NCBI GenBank assembly: GCA_913060695.1
Contig: CAJXUA010000003.1
Coordinates: forward strand, 186,001-250,000
Reading direction: 5' to 3'
Source: an uncultured Gammaproteobacteria bacterium
GTDB lineage: Bacteria > Pseudomonadota > Gammaproteobacteria > Pseudomonadales > Pseudohongiellaceae
Length of the DNA stretch: 64,000 nt
How positions within the stretch are numbered: the first letter of the stretch is position 1; each line of letters opens with the position of its first letter. A program made the translations under genes and the position numbers. Positions 38,275 through 49,656 of this stretch are shown here, one piece after another. The notes below the pieces were generated by a model. That model saw nothing but the letters and a program-made list of their open reading frames with translations. It had not been told where the DNA came from and did not search any database.

Positions 38275-39358
38275 TGAGAATTGGCGTGCTCGTCGTCACG
38301 TTCAAATTCTGCGCTCTATGGCGCAGTAAATGATCCATCAGCACGATTGCCAGCATTGCCTCGGCGATTGGAGTCGCCCGGATGCCAACACATGGGTCGT
38401 GTCGCCCAGTGGTAATAACCTCGGTCGGCTCACCATGCACATCGATAGAGCGGCCCGGAATACGTAGGCTCGAGGTAGGCTTCAGCGCGATGCTCGCGAG
38501 AATATCTTGCCCCGAGGCAATGCCACCCAGAACGCCACCGGCATTATTGCTTAGAAAGCCTTCAGGCGTAATTTCGTCGCGATGCTCGGTGCCCTTCTGT
38601 TCGACACAGGCAAAGCCTGCACCGATCTCGACCCCCTTGACCGCGTTAATGCTCATCAGTGCGTGAGCGATATCGGCATCGAGGCGGTCGAAAACTGGCT
38701 CGCCCAGCCCGACGGGTACACCCGAGGCCACCACATTGATGCGAGCACCGATGGAGTTGCCCTCTTTGCTCAAGGCCGCCATATAGCGCTCCATCTCCTC
38801 TACCTTGCCCGCATCGGGACAGAAAAAGGGATTGCGATGGACTTCATCCCAATCGAAGTTCTCGATCTTAATGGGACCTAGCTGGCTCATATAGCCGCGA
38901 ATCTGCACGCCGTGTGTCTCGAGCAGGTATTTCTTTGCAATCGAACCTGCGGCAACGCGCATTGCAGTTTCACGCGCTGAGGAGCGCCCGCCACCACGGT
39001 AATCGCGCACGCCGTATTTCTGGTGATAGGTGTAGTCCGCGTGTGCAGGGCGGAACTGGTCCTTAATCTTGCTGTAGTCCTTGGAGCGCTGATCTGTGTT
39101 CTCGATCATCAGCCCGATGGGCGTGCCGGTAGTGCGCCCCTCGAACACGCCGGACAATATCTTGATGGCATCGGCTTCTTGGCGCTGTGTGGTAAAGCGC
39201 GAAGTGCCCGGCTTACGCAGATCTAGGTCGCGCTGCAGGTCCTCTTCACTGATTGCCAATCCGGGTGGACAGCCATCCACCACACAGCCCAACGCTGGGC
39301 CATGGCTTTCGCCAAAGCTGGTCACTGTGAAGAGCTTGCCAATCGTGTTTCCGGACAT
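38270..39358 (-). CDS. aroC: Chorismate synthase
   Basis: 362 residues. Last step of the shikimate pathway, EPSP to chorismate, using reduced FMN as cofactor. Signatures include [18 protein letters not shown] at the N-terminus, [19 protein letters not shown], and the C-terminal [18 protein letters not shown]. It lies 128 bases after prmB, an order known in Pseudomonas. Confidence 0.97.
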   Translation of the reverse strand: MSGNTIGKLFTVTSFGESHGPALGCVVDGCPPGLAISEEDLQRDLDLRKPGTSRFTTQRQEADAIKILSGVFEGRTTGTPIGLMIENTDQRSKDYSKIKDQFRPAHADYTYHQKYGVRDYRGGGRSSARETAMRVAAGSIAKKYLLETHGVQIRGYMSQLGPIKIENFDWDEVHRNPFFCPDAGKVEEMERYMAALSKEGNSIGARINVVASGVPVGLGEPVFDRLDADIAHALMSINAVKGVEIGAGFACVEQKGTEHRDEITPEGFLSNNAGGVLGGIASGQDILASIALKPTSSLRIPGRSIDVHGEPTEVITTGRHDPCVGIRATPIAEAMLAIVLMDHLLRHRAQNLNVTTSTPILK

Positions 39359-39486
39359 GCATCACCTACTTGTGTATGTACTGGTCGATAATCGCCCTTA
39401 CGGTATGCGGGCTAGTTCTAAAAGCGTATAAAAGGCGCGAAATTGTACACTATCACGAGCAATCTTACGAATAGCCAAACGCCAAC

Positions 39487-40386
39487 TTATAACGCCAACA
39501 TGGCCTTGGCATCGCGCAGTTGCTGTGCTGTGAGTGCGAAGATGCCCTCTCCGCCATTGTCGAACTCCAACCACAGGAAGGGCATATCCGGCAGGCGCTC
39601 GCTTAAGGCCTCATGGGAATAACCAACCTCCATGATGAGCACTCCGTCCTCGCGGAGGTAGTCAGCCGCCTGACGCAGAATTTGCAGAGGAATCGCCAGC
39701 CCCTCCTCATCCGAATAAAGCCCTAGTACTGGCTCGTGGGCATACTCCGGCGGCAAGTCGTCGATCTCGCTCTGGGACACATAGGGCGGATTACAAAGAA
39801 TCAGCGAGTAAGCCCCCTGCAGACTAGCGAAGAGGTCCGACTCGATGACCTGAACTCGAGCCTGCAGTGCATGCCGCTCAACATTCTCTCGCGCTAGACT
39901 CAGAGCATGGGACGAAATATCCGCTAGATCGACCTGTGCTTGCTCGAAGGCCAGTGCAGTCGCGATACCGATACAGCCACTGCCGGTGCACAAGTCTAGA
40001 ATGCGCTGTGGAGCCTCTGTAAGCAGGGGCTCGAAGCGCTGTGCGATCAACTCTGCAAGTGGCGAGCGTGGGATCAAGACCCGTTCATCAACCTTGAATG
40101 GCAGGCCAGCAAACCAGGCTTCCTGCACCAGATAGGCGACCGGAACGCGCTCCTCGATGCGACGCGTGAGTAACTCGTCCAAGCGCTTGCTCTGCGTAGT
40201 ACTAAGCTCGTGGCTCATCTGCGCCTCGTCCGCATCGAAAGGAACTCCGAGCACGGTGAACACCAAATATACGGCCTCATCCCAAGGATTGTCGGTGCCA
40301 TGACCGTAAAATAGATCGGCCGCCTCTAATTGTTCACTGACGCGACTGACGCATTGCGCCAGAGTCTCCGCCTTACTATTACTCAC
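39487..40386 (-). CDS. prmB: Ribosomal protein uL3 glutamine methyltransferase
   Basis: 299 residues, class I SAM methyltransferase. It methylates a glutamine of ribosomal protein L3. The SAM loop is LDLCTGSGCIG and the catalytic motif LCNPPYVSQSEI. The YAHEPVLGLYS sequence distinguishes PrmB from the release-factor enzyme PrmC as I know the two families. A GGAGG site lies seven bases before the ATG. It is divergent from folE. Confidence 0.93.
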   Translation of the reverse strand: MSNSKAETLAQCVSRVSEQLEAADLFYGHGTDNPWDEAVYLVFTVLGVPFDADEAQMSHELSTTQSKRLDELLTRRIEERVPVAYLVQEAWFAGLPFKVDERVLIPRSPLAELIAQRFEPLLTEAPQRILDLCTGSGCIGIATALAFEQAQVDLADISSHALSLARENVERHALQARVQVIESDLFASLQGAYSLILCNPPYVSQSEIDDLPPEYAHEPVLGLYSDEEGLAIPLQILRQAADYLREDGVLIMEVGYSHEALSERLPDMPFLWLEFDNGGEGIFALTAQQLRDAKAMLAL

Positions 40387-40517
40387 TCAAACCTCCTCAG
40401 GCGAGGTACAACGTGGGCTTGCGACCGATCATTGCCTCGAAAAATTACTTTACCCAACCCCGCTCTGTGGCGTAGGGTAAGCGCCTCTTTTAATTGCTAG
40501 GATCAAATAGACTTGCC

Positions 40518-41072
40518 ATGACACAGACAATTGAAAAAGCCTATCAGGATATCATCAAAGCGATCGGTGAAGACCTCAATCGCCCAGGACTCACAGATAC
40601 CCCTAAACGCGCCGCCAAAGCTATGGAATTTCTCATGCGTGGCTATAGTCAAAACATTGACGAGGTCATCAATGACGCACTCTTCCCTTCAAGTGCGGAA
40701 GAGATGGTGATTGTGAAGAACATCGAACTGTACTCCATGTGCGAACACCATATGCTGCCCTTTATCGGCAAATGCCACGTGGCCTATATTCCCCAAGGCA
40801 AAGTAATCGGGCTGTCCAAAATCGCTCGCATCGTGGACATCTTCGCGCGGCGCATGCAGATTCAGGAAAATTTGACCAAGGAGATCGCCGAGACCATCGT
40901 CAACAAGACTGGTGCAACTGGGGCGGGAGTCATTATCGAGGCACAACATATGTGCATGATGATGCGAGGTGTGGAGAAACAGAATTCCATCATGACTACC
41001 TCCTGTATGCTGGGAGCATTCCGCAGTAGTCAGAGCACACGTAACGAATTTCTGTCTCTCATAAGCAAGTAA
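40518..41072 (+). CDS. folE: GTP cyclohydrolase I (type IA)
   Basis: 184 residues. First step of folate (tetrahydrobiopterin-type) synthesis, GTP to dihydroneopterin triphosphate. The zinc ligands are in [10 protein letters not shown] and [11 protein letters not shown]. Start at the ATG 40518; a TTG 24 bases earlier is unlikely. It is a single gene, divergent from prmB across 131 bases, and its stop lies one base from that of the convergent DUF4892 gene. Confidence 0.96.
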   Translation: MTQTIEKAYQDIIKAIGEDLNRPGLTDTPKRAAKAMEFLMRGYSQNIDEVINDALFPSSAEEMVIVKNIELYSMCEHHMLPFIGKCHVAYIPQGKVIGLSKIARIVDIFARRMQIQENLTKEIAETIVNKTGATGAGVIIEAQHMCMMMRGVEKQNSIMTTSCMLGAFRSSQSTRNEFLSLISK

Positions 41073-41073
41073 C

Positions 41074-41994
41074 TTAGCGGCGCAGCACGATCTCCACGCG
41101 CTGCGAACACGGGGCTTGTAGGCACGAAGGTGCCAACGGCCCCACGCCCTGCGCTATAAGCCGTGACTCGTTAATCCCTTCAGCAACAAGACGATCCGCT
41201 AGGTTTTGCGCGCGCTTGGCTGAGCGTGCTAGCAGTTCTTCAAGCGACCCATCAGCACTTAGATGCCCCACAATATAGACCTGCATCAATGGCGCATTGC
41301 GCAACGTATTGAGCAAGACTGTAAAACCACCCTCGTCGAGCATCTCATCCTGCGCGTCGAACCCGACTCCTTGCAGGGTCACACTCCCCTCTTGCTGTAT
41401 CTGCAGCGCCAAGGCCTCAGGGCTATTGGTGGGAACATCACTGACGAAATCGCTAAGTTCCACAACATCGAGGTGCGCGTAGACACTCCGATTGCCCCGC
41501 GTTATGACATAGAGTGCCAAATAGCTCGAGATATGTTGCTCGTCGCTACCGATGGTGCTGACTAGATAGTACTGATCTGCATCCGGGCCATAGAGGATAC
41601 GGTTCTCGAACACATCATTCGCCCAGAAATTACTACTGCCACAACCGCGTCCCTGGCAACGGTATAGCTCCGGTCCGGCTGCTAGCATCTGTGTGGAGTA
41701 ATGGCCGAATACATCGGCACTCGAATAGCCTTCGGGGATTTTATAGGTGATGCGGGTTAGCGCGCCGTTGACGCGCTCTTCGCGGCCAGCGGTTACGCGA
41801 CCGTTGACGCGCTGCATGCGATCTAAAGCTAAGCGGTAATTCGTCACGCCAGGGGTGCGGTAGTCGACGACCTCCGCTCCAGGAAAGCGCTGAATCAATT
41901 CATGGTCGAGGGCATCCCCAAACTGCTGCGCCCATGCCGAAGCACCCAAGCTCGCCAAAACTAGGCACACAATTACGCGGAGTCCAATCAACAT
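41074..41994 (-). CDS. DUF4892 protein with OmpA-like C-terminus
   Basis: 306 residues with a signal peptide (about 1-22, cut after AWA). Residues about 23-200 match the DUF4892 family found in Pseudomonas-like bacteria. The C-terminus (about 235-306) resembles an OmpA-type peptidoglycan-binding domain: VYIVGHLSADGS, a helix with SAKRAQNLADRLV, then INESRLIAQGVG and RVEIVL at the end. Probably a periplasmic or outer-membrane protein tied to the cell wall. Four bases separate it from the DUF4389 gene upstream. Function unknown. Confidence 0.78.
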   Translation of the reverse strand: MLIGLRVIVCLVLASLGASAWAQQFGDALDHELIQRFPGAEVVDYRTPGVTNYRLALDRMQRVNGRVTAGREERVNGALTRITYKIPEGYSSADVFGHYSTQMLAAGPELYRCQGRGCGSSNFWANDVFENRILYGPDADQYYLVSTIGSDEQHISSYLALYVITRGNRSVYAHLDVVELSDFVSDVPTNSPEALALQIQQEGSVTLQGVGFDAQDEMLDEGGFTVLLNTLRNAPLMQVYIVGHLSADGSLEELLARSAKRAQNLADRLVAEGINESRLIAQGVGPLAPSCLQAPCSQRVEIVLRR

Positions 41995-41998
41995 AGCC

Positions 41999-42478
<480 letters not shown>

Positions 42479-42480
42479 GT

Positions 42481-43521
42481 TTACTCCTTAGGGTTCAAAG
42501 TTTTGGTTTGATTGGCTTCATATTCAACATCAAGCGCTTGCTCACCCAGCATTAGCGAGGCCACGATGTTATTCACCGAGCTGCCATTATAGATGATCTG
42601 ATAAAGCCCGTTCACTAGAGGCATATACACCTCCAGCTCTTCGGCTTTCTCATAGACAGACTTCAGGGTATTGACCCCTTCTGCTACTTGACCGACTTCG
42701 GCCACTGCTTCTTCGATCTTAAGCCCTTTACCGAGCGCCATGCCCACGCGGAAGTTACGCGACAGGGGTGAGGAGCAAGTCACGACTAGATCGCCGACCC
42801 CGGACAGCCCTAAGAAGGTCATGGGGTCTGCGCCTAAGCGACGCCCGAAGCGTGCCATCTCGGTGAGGCTACGGGTCACTAACATGCTATTGGTATTGTG
42901 CCCCATGCCCATGGCGTCGGCTAAGCCCGCGATGATGGCATAGATATTCTTCAAGGCCCCGCCCAACTCTACCCCAAACATATCATCATTGGTGTAGACC
43001 CTAAAGTACTCAGACTTGAGCACTTGTTGCACGACCTCGCGAACGGAGACATGCTCGCTGGCGATAACGGTACCGGTGAGATTCTTGGCGGCGATCTCTT
43101 TGGCAAGATTCGGCCCGCTCATGACACCAATGCGCGCATCAGGTGCCTCCTGACGCAGCACCTGGCTCATTAGCTTAAAGGTGCCAGGCTCGATGCCCTT
43201 GGTGGTGCTTACAAGAATCGCATCGGGTTTGCTCCACTGCAGCATGTCTTTCACGACACTGCGGAAATAAGCACTTGGCACCGCCACGAAGATAACGTCG
43301 CTGTCCTCTACCGCGGCCTGCATATCGGCATACCCCACGACATTCTCGTGGAGGGCGTAACCTGGCAGATACTGTGAATTCTCGTGTTTGGTATTCACTT
43401 CTTCGACGAGGGTTTCGCTGCGCATCCAAAACTTTACGCGGTAGCCGTTCTGACCAATGATATTGGCAATAACGGTTCCGAAACTGCCACCTCCTAGTAC
43501 GGATACAGTGCTCATAGGCAT
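42481..43521 (-). CDS. gpsA: Glycerol-3-phosphate dehydrogenase (NAD(P)+)
   Basis: 346 residues. It reduces dihydroxyacetone phosphate to sn-glycerol-3-phosphate for phospholipid synthesis. The Rossmann loop is VLGGGSFGT (near 8-16), followed by the typical VEDSDVIFVAVPSAYFR and the catalytic-lysine region LGGALKNIYAI. GGAG lies eight bases before the ATG at 43521. It sits 22 bases after sthA in the redox block and leads into the DUF4389 gene. Confidence 0.96.
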   Translation of the reverse strand: MPMSTVSVLGGGSFGTVIANIIGQNGYRVKFWMRSETLVEEVNTKHENSQYLPGYALHENVVGYADMQAAVEDSDVIFVAVPSAYFRSVVKDMLQWSKPDAILVSTTKGIEPGTFKLMSQVLRQEAPDARIGVMSGPNLAKEIAAKNLTGTVIASEHVSVREVVQQVLKSEYFRVYTNDDMFGVELGGALKNIYAIIAGLADAMGMGHNTNSMLVTRSLTEMARFGRRLGADPMTFLGLSGVGDLVVTCSSPLSRNFRVGMALGKGLKIEEAVAEVGQVAEGVNTLKSVYEKAEELEVYMPLVNGLYQIIYNGSSVNNIVASLMLGEQALDVEYEANQTKTLNPKE

Positions 43522-43543
43522 GCTTTATTCTCCAGTGCTGCGC

Positions 43544-44932
43544 TTAGAATACTCGATTCAACCCATCTTGCGCCGCTATGCGGTAGGCCTCAGCCATCGT
43601 GGGGTAGTTGAATGTAGTACTAAGAAAATATTTTAGCGTGTTGGCCTTGCCCTCCTGCAGCATGATGGCCTGTCCGATGTGCACGATCTCGGACGCTTGA
43701 TCGCCAAAACAATGGATGCCTAAAACCTCTAGGGTCTCGAAGTGGAAGATAATCTTCAGCATCCCCACCTGCTCGCCCGTAATAAGGCCACGCGCGGTGC
43801 TCTTGAAGAAGGCCTTGCCCACTTCGTAGGGCACGCGCTCTTTAGTAAGCTCGCGCTCGGTTTTACCGAGGGTGCTGATCTCTGGAATAGTATAGATGCC
43901 CGAGGCGAAGCGATCGATCTCGACACAGGCTTTGGGGTCTACGATGGCATTGGACGCAGACCTACCCTGATCGTAAGAGACGCTGGCCAGAGACGGCCAA
44001 CCTATTACATCCCCTGCTGCATAGATATTCTCCACCGCCGTGCGGTAGGTCTTATCGATCTCGAGCTGACCACGGGAGTTTGGCTCCAAGCCAATCGCCG
44101 CAAGATTCAATTGATCGGTATTGCCAGTGCGGCCATTGGCCCACAACACGATGTCGCTCTTGATGCGTTTACCGGATTTCAGGTGAGTCACTATGTGGGT
44201 ATCGAAATACTCTAGCTTCTCATACTCTTCGTTGTGACGGCTGCGCACACCGGCATCGCGCAAGTGATAGCTCAGCGCGTCGGATATCTCCCAGTCTAGG
44301 AAGGACAGTAGCGTCTCCGCAGGATTGATCAATTCCACCTTCGCCCCTAAGCCCGCGAAAATAGACGCATACTCACAGCCGATGACGCCAGCGCCGATGA
44401 CAGTCACTTTACGCGGCGAATGATCGAGGTTCAGGATAGTATCGCTATCGAAGATACGCGGATGGGTGAAGTCGACACTGTCGGGACGATAAGGACGCGA
44501 GCCGGTCGCGATAATAAAATAGTCCGCGGTGAGTACCGGGCCACGGTTACCTAGTTTAACTGTGTGAGCATCCTCGAAGGCTGCCAGGCCGTGAATGATG
44601 TCGATGCCATTCTTCTGATAATAAGCACTGCGTAGATGCACCTGCTCGTGAATGACACGATTGGCGTGCTGCATGATTTGGGGAAAACTGGGCTTGCGCA
44701 GCGTTGCGAACTCTTTCAACAAGGGGTTCGAGCTGAATTGCATGACCTGCTTGACGCTCTGTCGCAGCGCCTTCGATGGAATAGTGCCAAGATGGGTGCA
44801 ATTGCCACCAACTTCCTCGCGGTCCGAGACCACGGCGACGCGCTTTCCTTTCTTAGCGGCATTCATCGCGGCTGATTCGCCGGCGGGGCCACTACCGATC
44901 ACAACAATATCGTAATGTAACTTCTGCATCAC
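43544..44932 (-). CDS. sthA: Soluble pyridine nucleotide transhydrogenase
   Basis: 462 residues, pyridine nucleotide-disulfide oxidoreductase fold. It moves hydride between NADPH and NAD+. FAD site [14 protein letters not shown] site [15 protein letters not shown]. The redox disulfide of the superfamily is absent: the sequence is [14 protein letters not shown] with one cysteine, as expected for SthA and unlike glutathione reductase. It begins 18 bases after nqrM, in the same order as in Pseudomonas. Confidence 0.95.
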   Translation of the reverse strand: MMQKLHYDIVVIGSGPAGESAAMNAAKKGKRVAVVSDREEVGGNCTHLGTIPSKALRQSVKQVMQFSSNPLLKEFATLRKPSFPQIMQHANRVIHEQVHLRSAYYQKNGIDIIHGLAAFEDAHTVKLGNRGPVLTADYFIIATGSRPYRPDSVDFTHPRIFDSDTILNLDHSPRKVTVIGAGVIGCEYASIFAGLGAKVELINPAETLLSFLDWEISDALSYHLRDAGVRSRHNEEYEKLEYFDTHIVTHLKSGKRIKSDIVLWANGRTGNTDQLNLAAIGLEPNSRGQLEIDKTYRTAVENIYAAGDVIGWPSLASVSYDQGRSASNAIVDPKACVEIDRFASGIYTIPEISTLGKTERELTKERVPYEVGKAFFKSTARGLITGEQVGMLKIIFHFETLEVLGIHCFGDQASEIVHIGQAIMLQEGKANTLKYFLSTTFNYPTMAEAYRIAAQDGLNRVF

Positions 44933-44950
44933 TGCTTAAAACTCCATGAA

Positions 44951-45139
44951 TTATTGCGTGGTCTCTTCACACTTACTCGGGTTGCCCCCGCACAGCGAGC
45001 AGCCGCTATCCGCGCTGCCGTTATTCAAACCGCCACAGGTGCCTTTGATCGGCGCCCGCCCCATGATGACGCCAATGGCCATCCCAGCGACTATGAGCGC
45101 TAACACTATGAAACTCGCAATTATCGTTGTCATGTTCAC
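44951..45139 (-). CDS. nqrM: NqrM, iron-sulfur maturation factor of the Na+-NQR
   Basis: 62 residues: one N-terminal membrane helix (about 5-27) and a cysteine-rich tail with Cys35, Cys47, Cys50 and Cys57 (CGGLN, then CSLCGGNPSKC). This is the NqrM (DUF539) pattern. The family is needed to deliver iron to the membrane-embedded cluster between NqrD and NqrE. It sits directly after apbE in the nqr region. Confidence 0.92.
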   Translation of the reverse strand: MNMTTIIASFIVLALIVAGMAIGVIMGRAPIKGTCGGLNNGSADSGCSLCGGNPSKCEETTQ

Positions 45140-45172
45140 TCCGTTAAAACTTTGTCTGCTATTGCCTAAATA

Positions 45173-46234
45173 CTAATTAGGACTCAAATAATGGGCAAAC
45201 TGGCTCGTATACAGATCATCAAAGCCCTCCTGCCCTTCGCGCTTGCTAATAAAGTACGCGGCCAATCCAATGCGCTGGGCCAATGCGAACCCGCGCTGCG
45301 TGCCCAGCACCATAAATGCCGTGGCTAAGGCGTCCGCTCGCGCTGCCGAGGCATCGATCACATAAACCGCGGCGAGATTATGGGTCACCGGTCGCCCCGT
45401 TGCCGGGTCGATCTCATGGGAGTAGTGTACGCCGTCTAGATCGAAATAATTGCGATAATCCCCAGAACCGGCGACGGCGATCGACTCGCCCTTCGCATAA
45501 AAGATGTTATGAACCTGCGGCGCGGTATCCATTGGTGTTTCGATGGCGGGCACCCAGGTCTGCTCACCCGGCTTATAACCCTTAATCCGTAACTCGCCGC
45601 CGACTTCGATGAAATAGCTCGTGTAGCCACGTCCATCTAGATAATTCGCCAATTGATCTACTGCATAGCCCTTCGCAATGCCGCTCAGGTCTATGTAAAC
45701 ATCCGCCTTCTTTAATAAGGTTGCGGCTGTTTTGTCTACTGCAAGGTATTGCGAGCCGATACGTGCGCGCAAGGCGTCGATTTCAGCCTGATCAGGGATG
45801 CGGGTTGGATGACGCTGCTCAGGCCCAAAACCCCAACGATTAACCAGTGGTCCTACTGTCACATCGAAGGCACCTTCTGTGAGTGCATTCACATCGAGTG
45901 CTAAGGACAAGACCTCGGTCATCTCAGTCGAAAGTACTAGCTTCTCATTGATAGCCGCTTTATTAATCTCAGTAAGTTCGGAGTCTTGCGAGTAGGTAGA
46001 CATCACCTCCCTATCAAGGCTCTTTAGCATCTCTGCTATCTCTAGCGCCAGCAACTGTGCCGAGGCACTCTCACGATCGTCGACGACTTTCACACTGTAT
46101 GTCGTGCCCATCGTAGCGCCACCGAACTCGTGGATAGCGTTGGCGCTAGGCCCTGACTGCAAGAAATACAAGGAAACCAGCAGAATTACGAGGAAGCCGA
46201 GAGAGACACTATGACGCTTCAAAAGCTCATTCAT
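45173..46234 (-). CDS. apbE: FAD:protein FMN transferase
   Basis: 353 residues. It cuts FAD and attaches FMN to Thr/Ser of NqrB and NqrC in the periplasm. A single N-terminal membrane helix (about 12-28) without a lipobox cysteine exports it. Family motifs: GATMGTTYSVK, DVTVGPLVNRWGFGP, DLSGIAKGYAVD and ARADALATAFMVLG. It follows nqrF after a 97-base gap with a hairpin. Confidence 0.95.
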   Translation of the reverse strand: MNELLKRHSVSLGFLVILLVSLYFLQSGPSANAIHEFGGATMGTTYSVKVVDDRESASAQLLALEIAEMLKSLDREVMSTYSQDSELTEINKAAINEKLVLSTEMTEVLSLALDVNALTEGAFDVTVGPLVNRWGFGPEQRHPTRIPDQAEIDALRARIGSQYLAVDKTAATLLKKADVYIDLSGIAKGYAVDQLANYLDGRGYTSYFIEVGGELRIKGYKPGEQTWVPAIETPMDTAPQVHNIFYAKGESIAVAGSGDYRNYFDLDGVHYSHEIDPATGRPVTHNLAAVYVIDASAARADALATAFMVLGTQRGFALAQRIGLAAYFISKREGQEGFDDLYTSQFAHYLSPN

Positions 46235-46288
46235 CGAAAGCGTTTTCCGTAAAACATCAATTAAGACTTGTGGTGCCCCAGAAACGGC

Positions 46289-46320
46289 TCAGGCTCATGA
46301 CGGTGTTGTCATAAGCCTGA
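46289..46320 (-). terminator. Hairpin between nqrF and apbE
   Basis: TCAGGCTCATGAC (46289-46301) and GTCATAAGCCTGA (46308-46320) pair with one mismatch or wobble around six bases. It lies 12 bases past the nqrF stop. It may lower expression of apbE, nqrM and sthA relative to the nqr genes. A T-run (TCTTTTT) lies only on the plus-strand side. Confidence 0.5.
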
Positions 46321-46331
46321 TCTTTTTCACC

Positions 46332-47561
46332 TTAGGAGAATTCATCCAAGGCGATGTTCTCATCCTCTACACCGAGGTCTTTGAGCATCTTAATAACCGC
46401 GGCGTTCATCATGGGCGGTCCGCACATATAGAACTCGCAATCTTCCGGGGCCGGATGATCTTTTAAATAATTCTCAAGTACGACATTGTGAATAAAACCC
46501 GTCATACCATTCCAATTATCCTCTGGCTGAGGATCGGAAAGTGCCACATGCCACTGAAAATTATCGTGCTCTGCAGCAAGCGTATCGTAGTCCTTCACAT
46601 AGAACATCTCTTTCAGACTACGCGCTCCATACCAAAAACTGATCTTACGCTTGGAGTTGAGGCGGCGCAGTTGATCGAAGATATGTGAACGCATCGGCGC
46701 CATGCCCGCACCGCCGCCGATGAAGACCATCTCTGCGTCGGTATCTTTGGCAAAAAACTCACCGAAGGGTCCGAATACTTTGATCTTATCGCCCGGCTTC
46801 AAGTTGAATACATAGGAGGACATCACGCCTGGAGGAAAGCTAGACTTGGGCGGAGGTGTGGCGATTCGAATATTAAATTTGATAACGCCCTTCTCGTCCG
46901 GATAGTTCGCCATTGAGTAGGCACGAATAGTGGTCTTATCGCATTTAGACACGTGCTCGAATAGGCCAAACTTCTCCCAGTCGCCGCGGAATTTTTCACC
47001 GATAATGAAATCCTTGTAACGAACCTCATGGGGCGGAACTTCCAACTGCACATAGCCACCAGCGCGGAAATCGACGCTATCACCATCGGGAATCTCCAGC
47101 ACCAATTCCTTAATGAAGGTAGCCACGTTGTCGTTAGAGACCACGGTACATTCCCACTGCTTAACGCCAAAGAATTCCGGCTCGATCTCAATCTTCATGT
47201 CTTGCTTAACAGCAACCTGACAAGACAGGCGCCAATGCGCCTTCGCCTCACCCATGGTGAAGTGGCCTTCTTCGGTCGGCAACATAGAGCCACCGCCATC
47301 GATTACCTGACAGCGACACTGCGCACAGGTTCCGCCACCGCCACAGGCAGATGACAAATAGATGCCTTGATCCGCGAGCGTATTAAGGAGCTTGCCACCT
47401 GCCGGTACTGTGATTGATTTCTCTGGGTCACCATTTATCTCAATACGGACATTGCCCGTACTAACTAGACGGGCACGGGCAGCTAGAATCATGCCCACGA
47501 GGATCATCACCACCGCGGTAAACATGACAACGCCGCCAATAATCGCTGCAATATCAATCAT
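46332..47561 (-). CDS. nqrF: Na+-NQR subunit F (NADH dehydrogenase)
   Basis: 409 residues. Entry point of electrons: oxidises NADH and passes electrons through FAD and a 2Fe-2S centre. Order: one N-terminal membrane helix (about 7-28), a ferredoxin domain with ligands in [12 protein letters not shown], an FAD domain with RAYSMANYP, and an NADH site [12 protein letters not shown]. The C-terminus ends in NIALDEFS. Last of the six nqr genes. Confidence 0.98.
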   Translation of the reverse strand: MIDIAAIIGGVVMFTAVVMILVGMILAARARLVSTGNVRIEINGDPEKSITVPAGGKLLNTLADQGIYLSSACGGGGTCAQCRCQVIDGGGSMLPTEEGHFTMGEAKAHWRLSCQVAVKQDMKIEIEPEFFGVKQWECTVVSNDNVATFIKELVLEIPDGDSVDFRAGGYVQLEVPPHEVRYKDFIIGEKFRGDWEKFGLFEHVSKCDKTTIRAYSMANYPDEKGVIKFNIRIATPPPKSSFPPGVMSSYVFNLKPGDKIKVFGPFGEFFAKDTDAEMVFIGGGAGMAPMRSHIFDQLRRLNSKRKISFWYGARSLKEMFYVKDYDTLAAEHDNFQWHVALSDPQPEDNWNGMTGFIHNVVLENYLKDHPAPEDCEFYMCGPPMMNAAVIKMLKDLGVEDENIALDEFS

Positions 47562-47577
47562 TACTGAATCCTATTTG

Positions 47578-48186
47578 CTACAGGGACAAACCACTGAAGG
47601 ACATGAAACCCAAGGACATCAAGCCCGTAGTCACGAAAGTAATACCAAGCCCACGAAGGCCATGAGGCACATCGCTATACTTGAGTTTTTCACGAATTGC
47701 GGCCATGGCGGCAATCGCCAACGCCCAACCTACTCCAGCTCCAGTGCCATAAACGACGCTCTCTGAAAAAGTATATTGGCGCTCCACCATGAACAATGAC
47801 GCGCCCAAGATGGCACAGTTCACTGTGATCAGAGGCAGGAATACACCGAGCGCGTTATACAGGGCTGGCATATATTTATCTAACACCATTTCCAGTACTT
47901 GCACGATCGCTGCGATCACGCCGATGTAGACGAGGAAACCGAGAAAGCTAAGGTCTAGGTCAGGTTGGCCAGCCCAGGCTAATGCGCCATCCTTCAGGAG
48001 GTATTGGAAAATCAAATTATTAAAGGGAACTGTAATGGCCTGCACTACGACCACCGCAATACCAAGACCGACGGCCGTCTCGACCTTCTTGGACACGGCG
48101 AGAAAAGTACACATCCCTAGGAACATTTGTAGCGCCATGTTCTCCACGAACACCGCACGCACGAAAAGGCTTAAATAGTGTTCCAT
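47578..48186 (-). CDS. nqrE: Na+-NQR subunit E
   Basis: 202 residues, six membrane helices, inverted-repeat homologue of NqrD. The cysteines that hold the intramembrane iron-sulfur centre are in GMCTFLA and TVNCAILG. It overlaps nqrD by one base. Confidence 0.97.
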   Translation of the reverse strand: MEHYLSLFVRAVFVENMALQMFLGMCTFLAVSKKVETAVGLGIAVVVVQAITVPFNNLIFQYLLKDGALAWAGQPDLDLSFLGFLVYIGVIAAIVQVLEMVLDKYMPALYNALGVFLPLITVNCAILGASLFMVERQYTFSESVVYGTGAGVGWALAIAAMAAIREKLKYSDVPHGLRGLGITFVTTGLMSLGFMSFSGLSL

Positions 48187-48851
48187 TAGTGCGAGGCCTC
48201 CGCGACAGTGTGGGCAGCGATACGAAACTCATCTTTCTCTACCTGCTCGGTGCGTACTGAACGCAGCGCCCAGATCAAGAAGCCGATAATGAAGAAGGCG
48301 CTGGGTGCCAGCAGCATCAAGCCATTGGGTTGATACCAGCCACCATTGGAGATCAATGGCAGTATTTGAATACCCAGCAACGAACCCGAACCGAACAGCT
48401 CGCGAACAGTGCCCACGATGATCAGCACGACCGAATAACCAAGACCATTGCCAATGCCATCGAGGAAGCTCACTACGGGAGGATTCTTCATCGCGAAGGC
48501 CTCAGCCCGACCCATCACGATGCAGTTAGTAATAATCAGACCAACGAAAACGCTAAGTTGCTTGCTGATTGCGTAGGCGAAGGCTTGTAGGATCAGGTCC
48601 ACCGCGATAACCAGTGAGGCAATAATAGTCATCTGCACAATGATGCGGATGCTGTTCGGCATGTAGTTGCGCACACAGGAGATGAAGAAGTTCGAGAAAG
48701 CCGTCACCACGGTCAACGCCACGCACATCACAAGCGCGACTTTGAGGCTAGTAGTTACCGCCAGCGCCGAACACACGCCGAGGATCTGCAGCCCGATTGG
48801 GTTGTTCGAGAATATTGGCTTGATCAATATGCTTTTCGTATCAGCTGACAC
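48186..48851 (-). CDS. nqrD: Na+-NQR subunit D
   Basis: 221 residues, six membrane helices. Conserved cysteines lie in SCVRNYMPN-type context and in [12 protein letters not shown]. With NqrE it shapes the intramembrane iron-sulfur site and part of the Na+ path. Confidence 0.97.
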   Translation of the reverse strand: MSADTKSILIKPIFSNNPIGLQILGVCSALAVTTSLKVALVMCVALTVVTAFSNFFISCVRNYMPNSIRIIVQMTIIASLVIAVDLILQAFAYAISKQLSVFVGLIITNCIVMGRAEAFAMKNPPVVSFLDGIGNGLGYSVVLIIVGTVRELFGSGSLLGIQILPLISNGGWYQPNGLMLLAPSAFFIIGFLIWALRSVRTEQVEKDEFRIAAHTVAEASH

Positions 48852-48867
48852 TTTGATTCACCCTTGC

Positions 48868-49656
48868 TTAATTGTTGGTGAGATTTTTGAGGAACGGACC
48901 GAAACCCATCGGGCCCATCCAAAACTCGATCATATTGTCGACGCCGCGGCTGGTCAGTGATGCGCCAGACAGGCCATCCACTTGATGAATCCCCTGCCCG
49001 CCACCTTTGACGACGCTCAGTGCGACATCACCACTTTCGTCGTAGACTTCTTTGCCAGGCCATAGTGCCTTCCAACGCGGATTGGTCACTTCGCCACCGA
49101 GCCCGGGAGTTTCTTTCTGATCGTAATAGCCGATGCCCTTAACAGTATTGCCATCGCCTTCTAGGGCGAGATAGCCATACATCGTGCCCCACAGACCATA
49201 GCCGCTGATTGGCAGGACGATGTCTAGAATCGCGTCGCTGTCATCGCGCACGATATAGACAGTGGCATAGCGCACTCGCCGCTTGAGACCCGCGATATCC
49301 TCATCGCCGCTAAGGGCATCGGAGAATTCGGGTTCGGTTTGTACGGAACGCTGATCGTAAGTCGTAGGGTCGATTCCCAAAGAACTCAGTTTGGTCTCCG
49401 TGAGGAATTCACCCGCGTCGAGGTCAACGATACGGGGTGTGAACTGTGCGAACAGCTCCACAACCTCTTCCTCAGGAGTTACTGCGGGGTCATACATACC
49501 CGCCGCCGCCAAGATATTCTTGTTCCTGTCGAGCAGCTTATTCGCCTCTTGCAGAGGCCTTAGAATTACCGCCGCACTCGAGATGAAAATCGAACATACG
49601 ACACATAGCAGTAATGCGACCTTAAGCGTTCCGCCTACTGAATCTTTAGATGACAT
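48868..49656 (-). CDS. nqrC: Na+-NQR subunit C, with serine at the FMN site
   Basis: About 262 residues from the ATG at 49656, which has GGAGG ten bases upstream; an upstream start at 49698 would overlap nqrB by 53 bases. One membrane helix (about 13-35), then the periplasmic flavin domain. The FMN attachment motif reads [12 protein letters not shown]: the residue normally threonine (SGAT) is serine, codon TCA at 48958-48960. Either FMN is bound through serine or attachment is changed. All other family features ([15 protein letters not shown]) are intact. Confidence 0.95.
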   Translation of the reverse strand: MSSKDSVGGTLKVALLLCVVCSIFISSAAVILRPLQEANKLLDRNKNILAAAGMYDPAVTPEEEVVELFAQFTPRIVDLDAGEFLTETKLSSLGIDPTTYDQRSVQTEPEFSDALSGDEDIAGLKRRVRYATVYIVRDDSDAILDIVLPISGYGLWGTMYGYLALEGDGNTVKGIGYYDQKETPGLGGEVTNPRWKALWPGKEVYDESGDVALSVVKGGGQGIHQVDGLSGASLTSRGVDNMIEFWMGPMGFGPFLKNLTNN

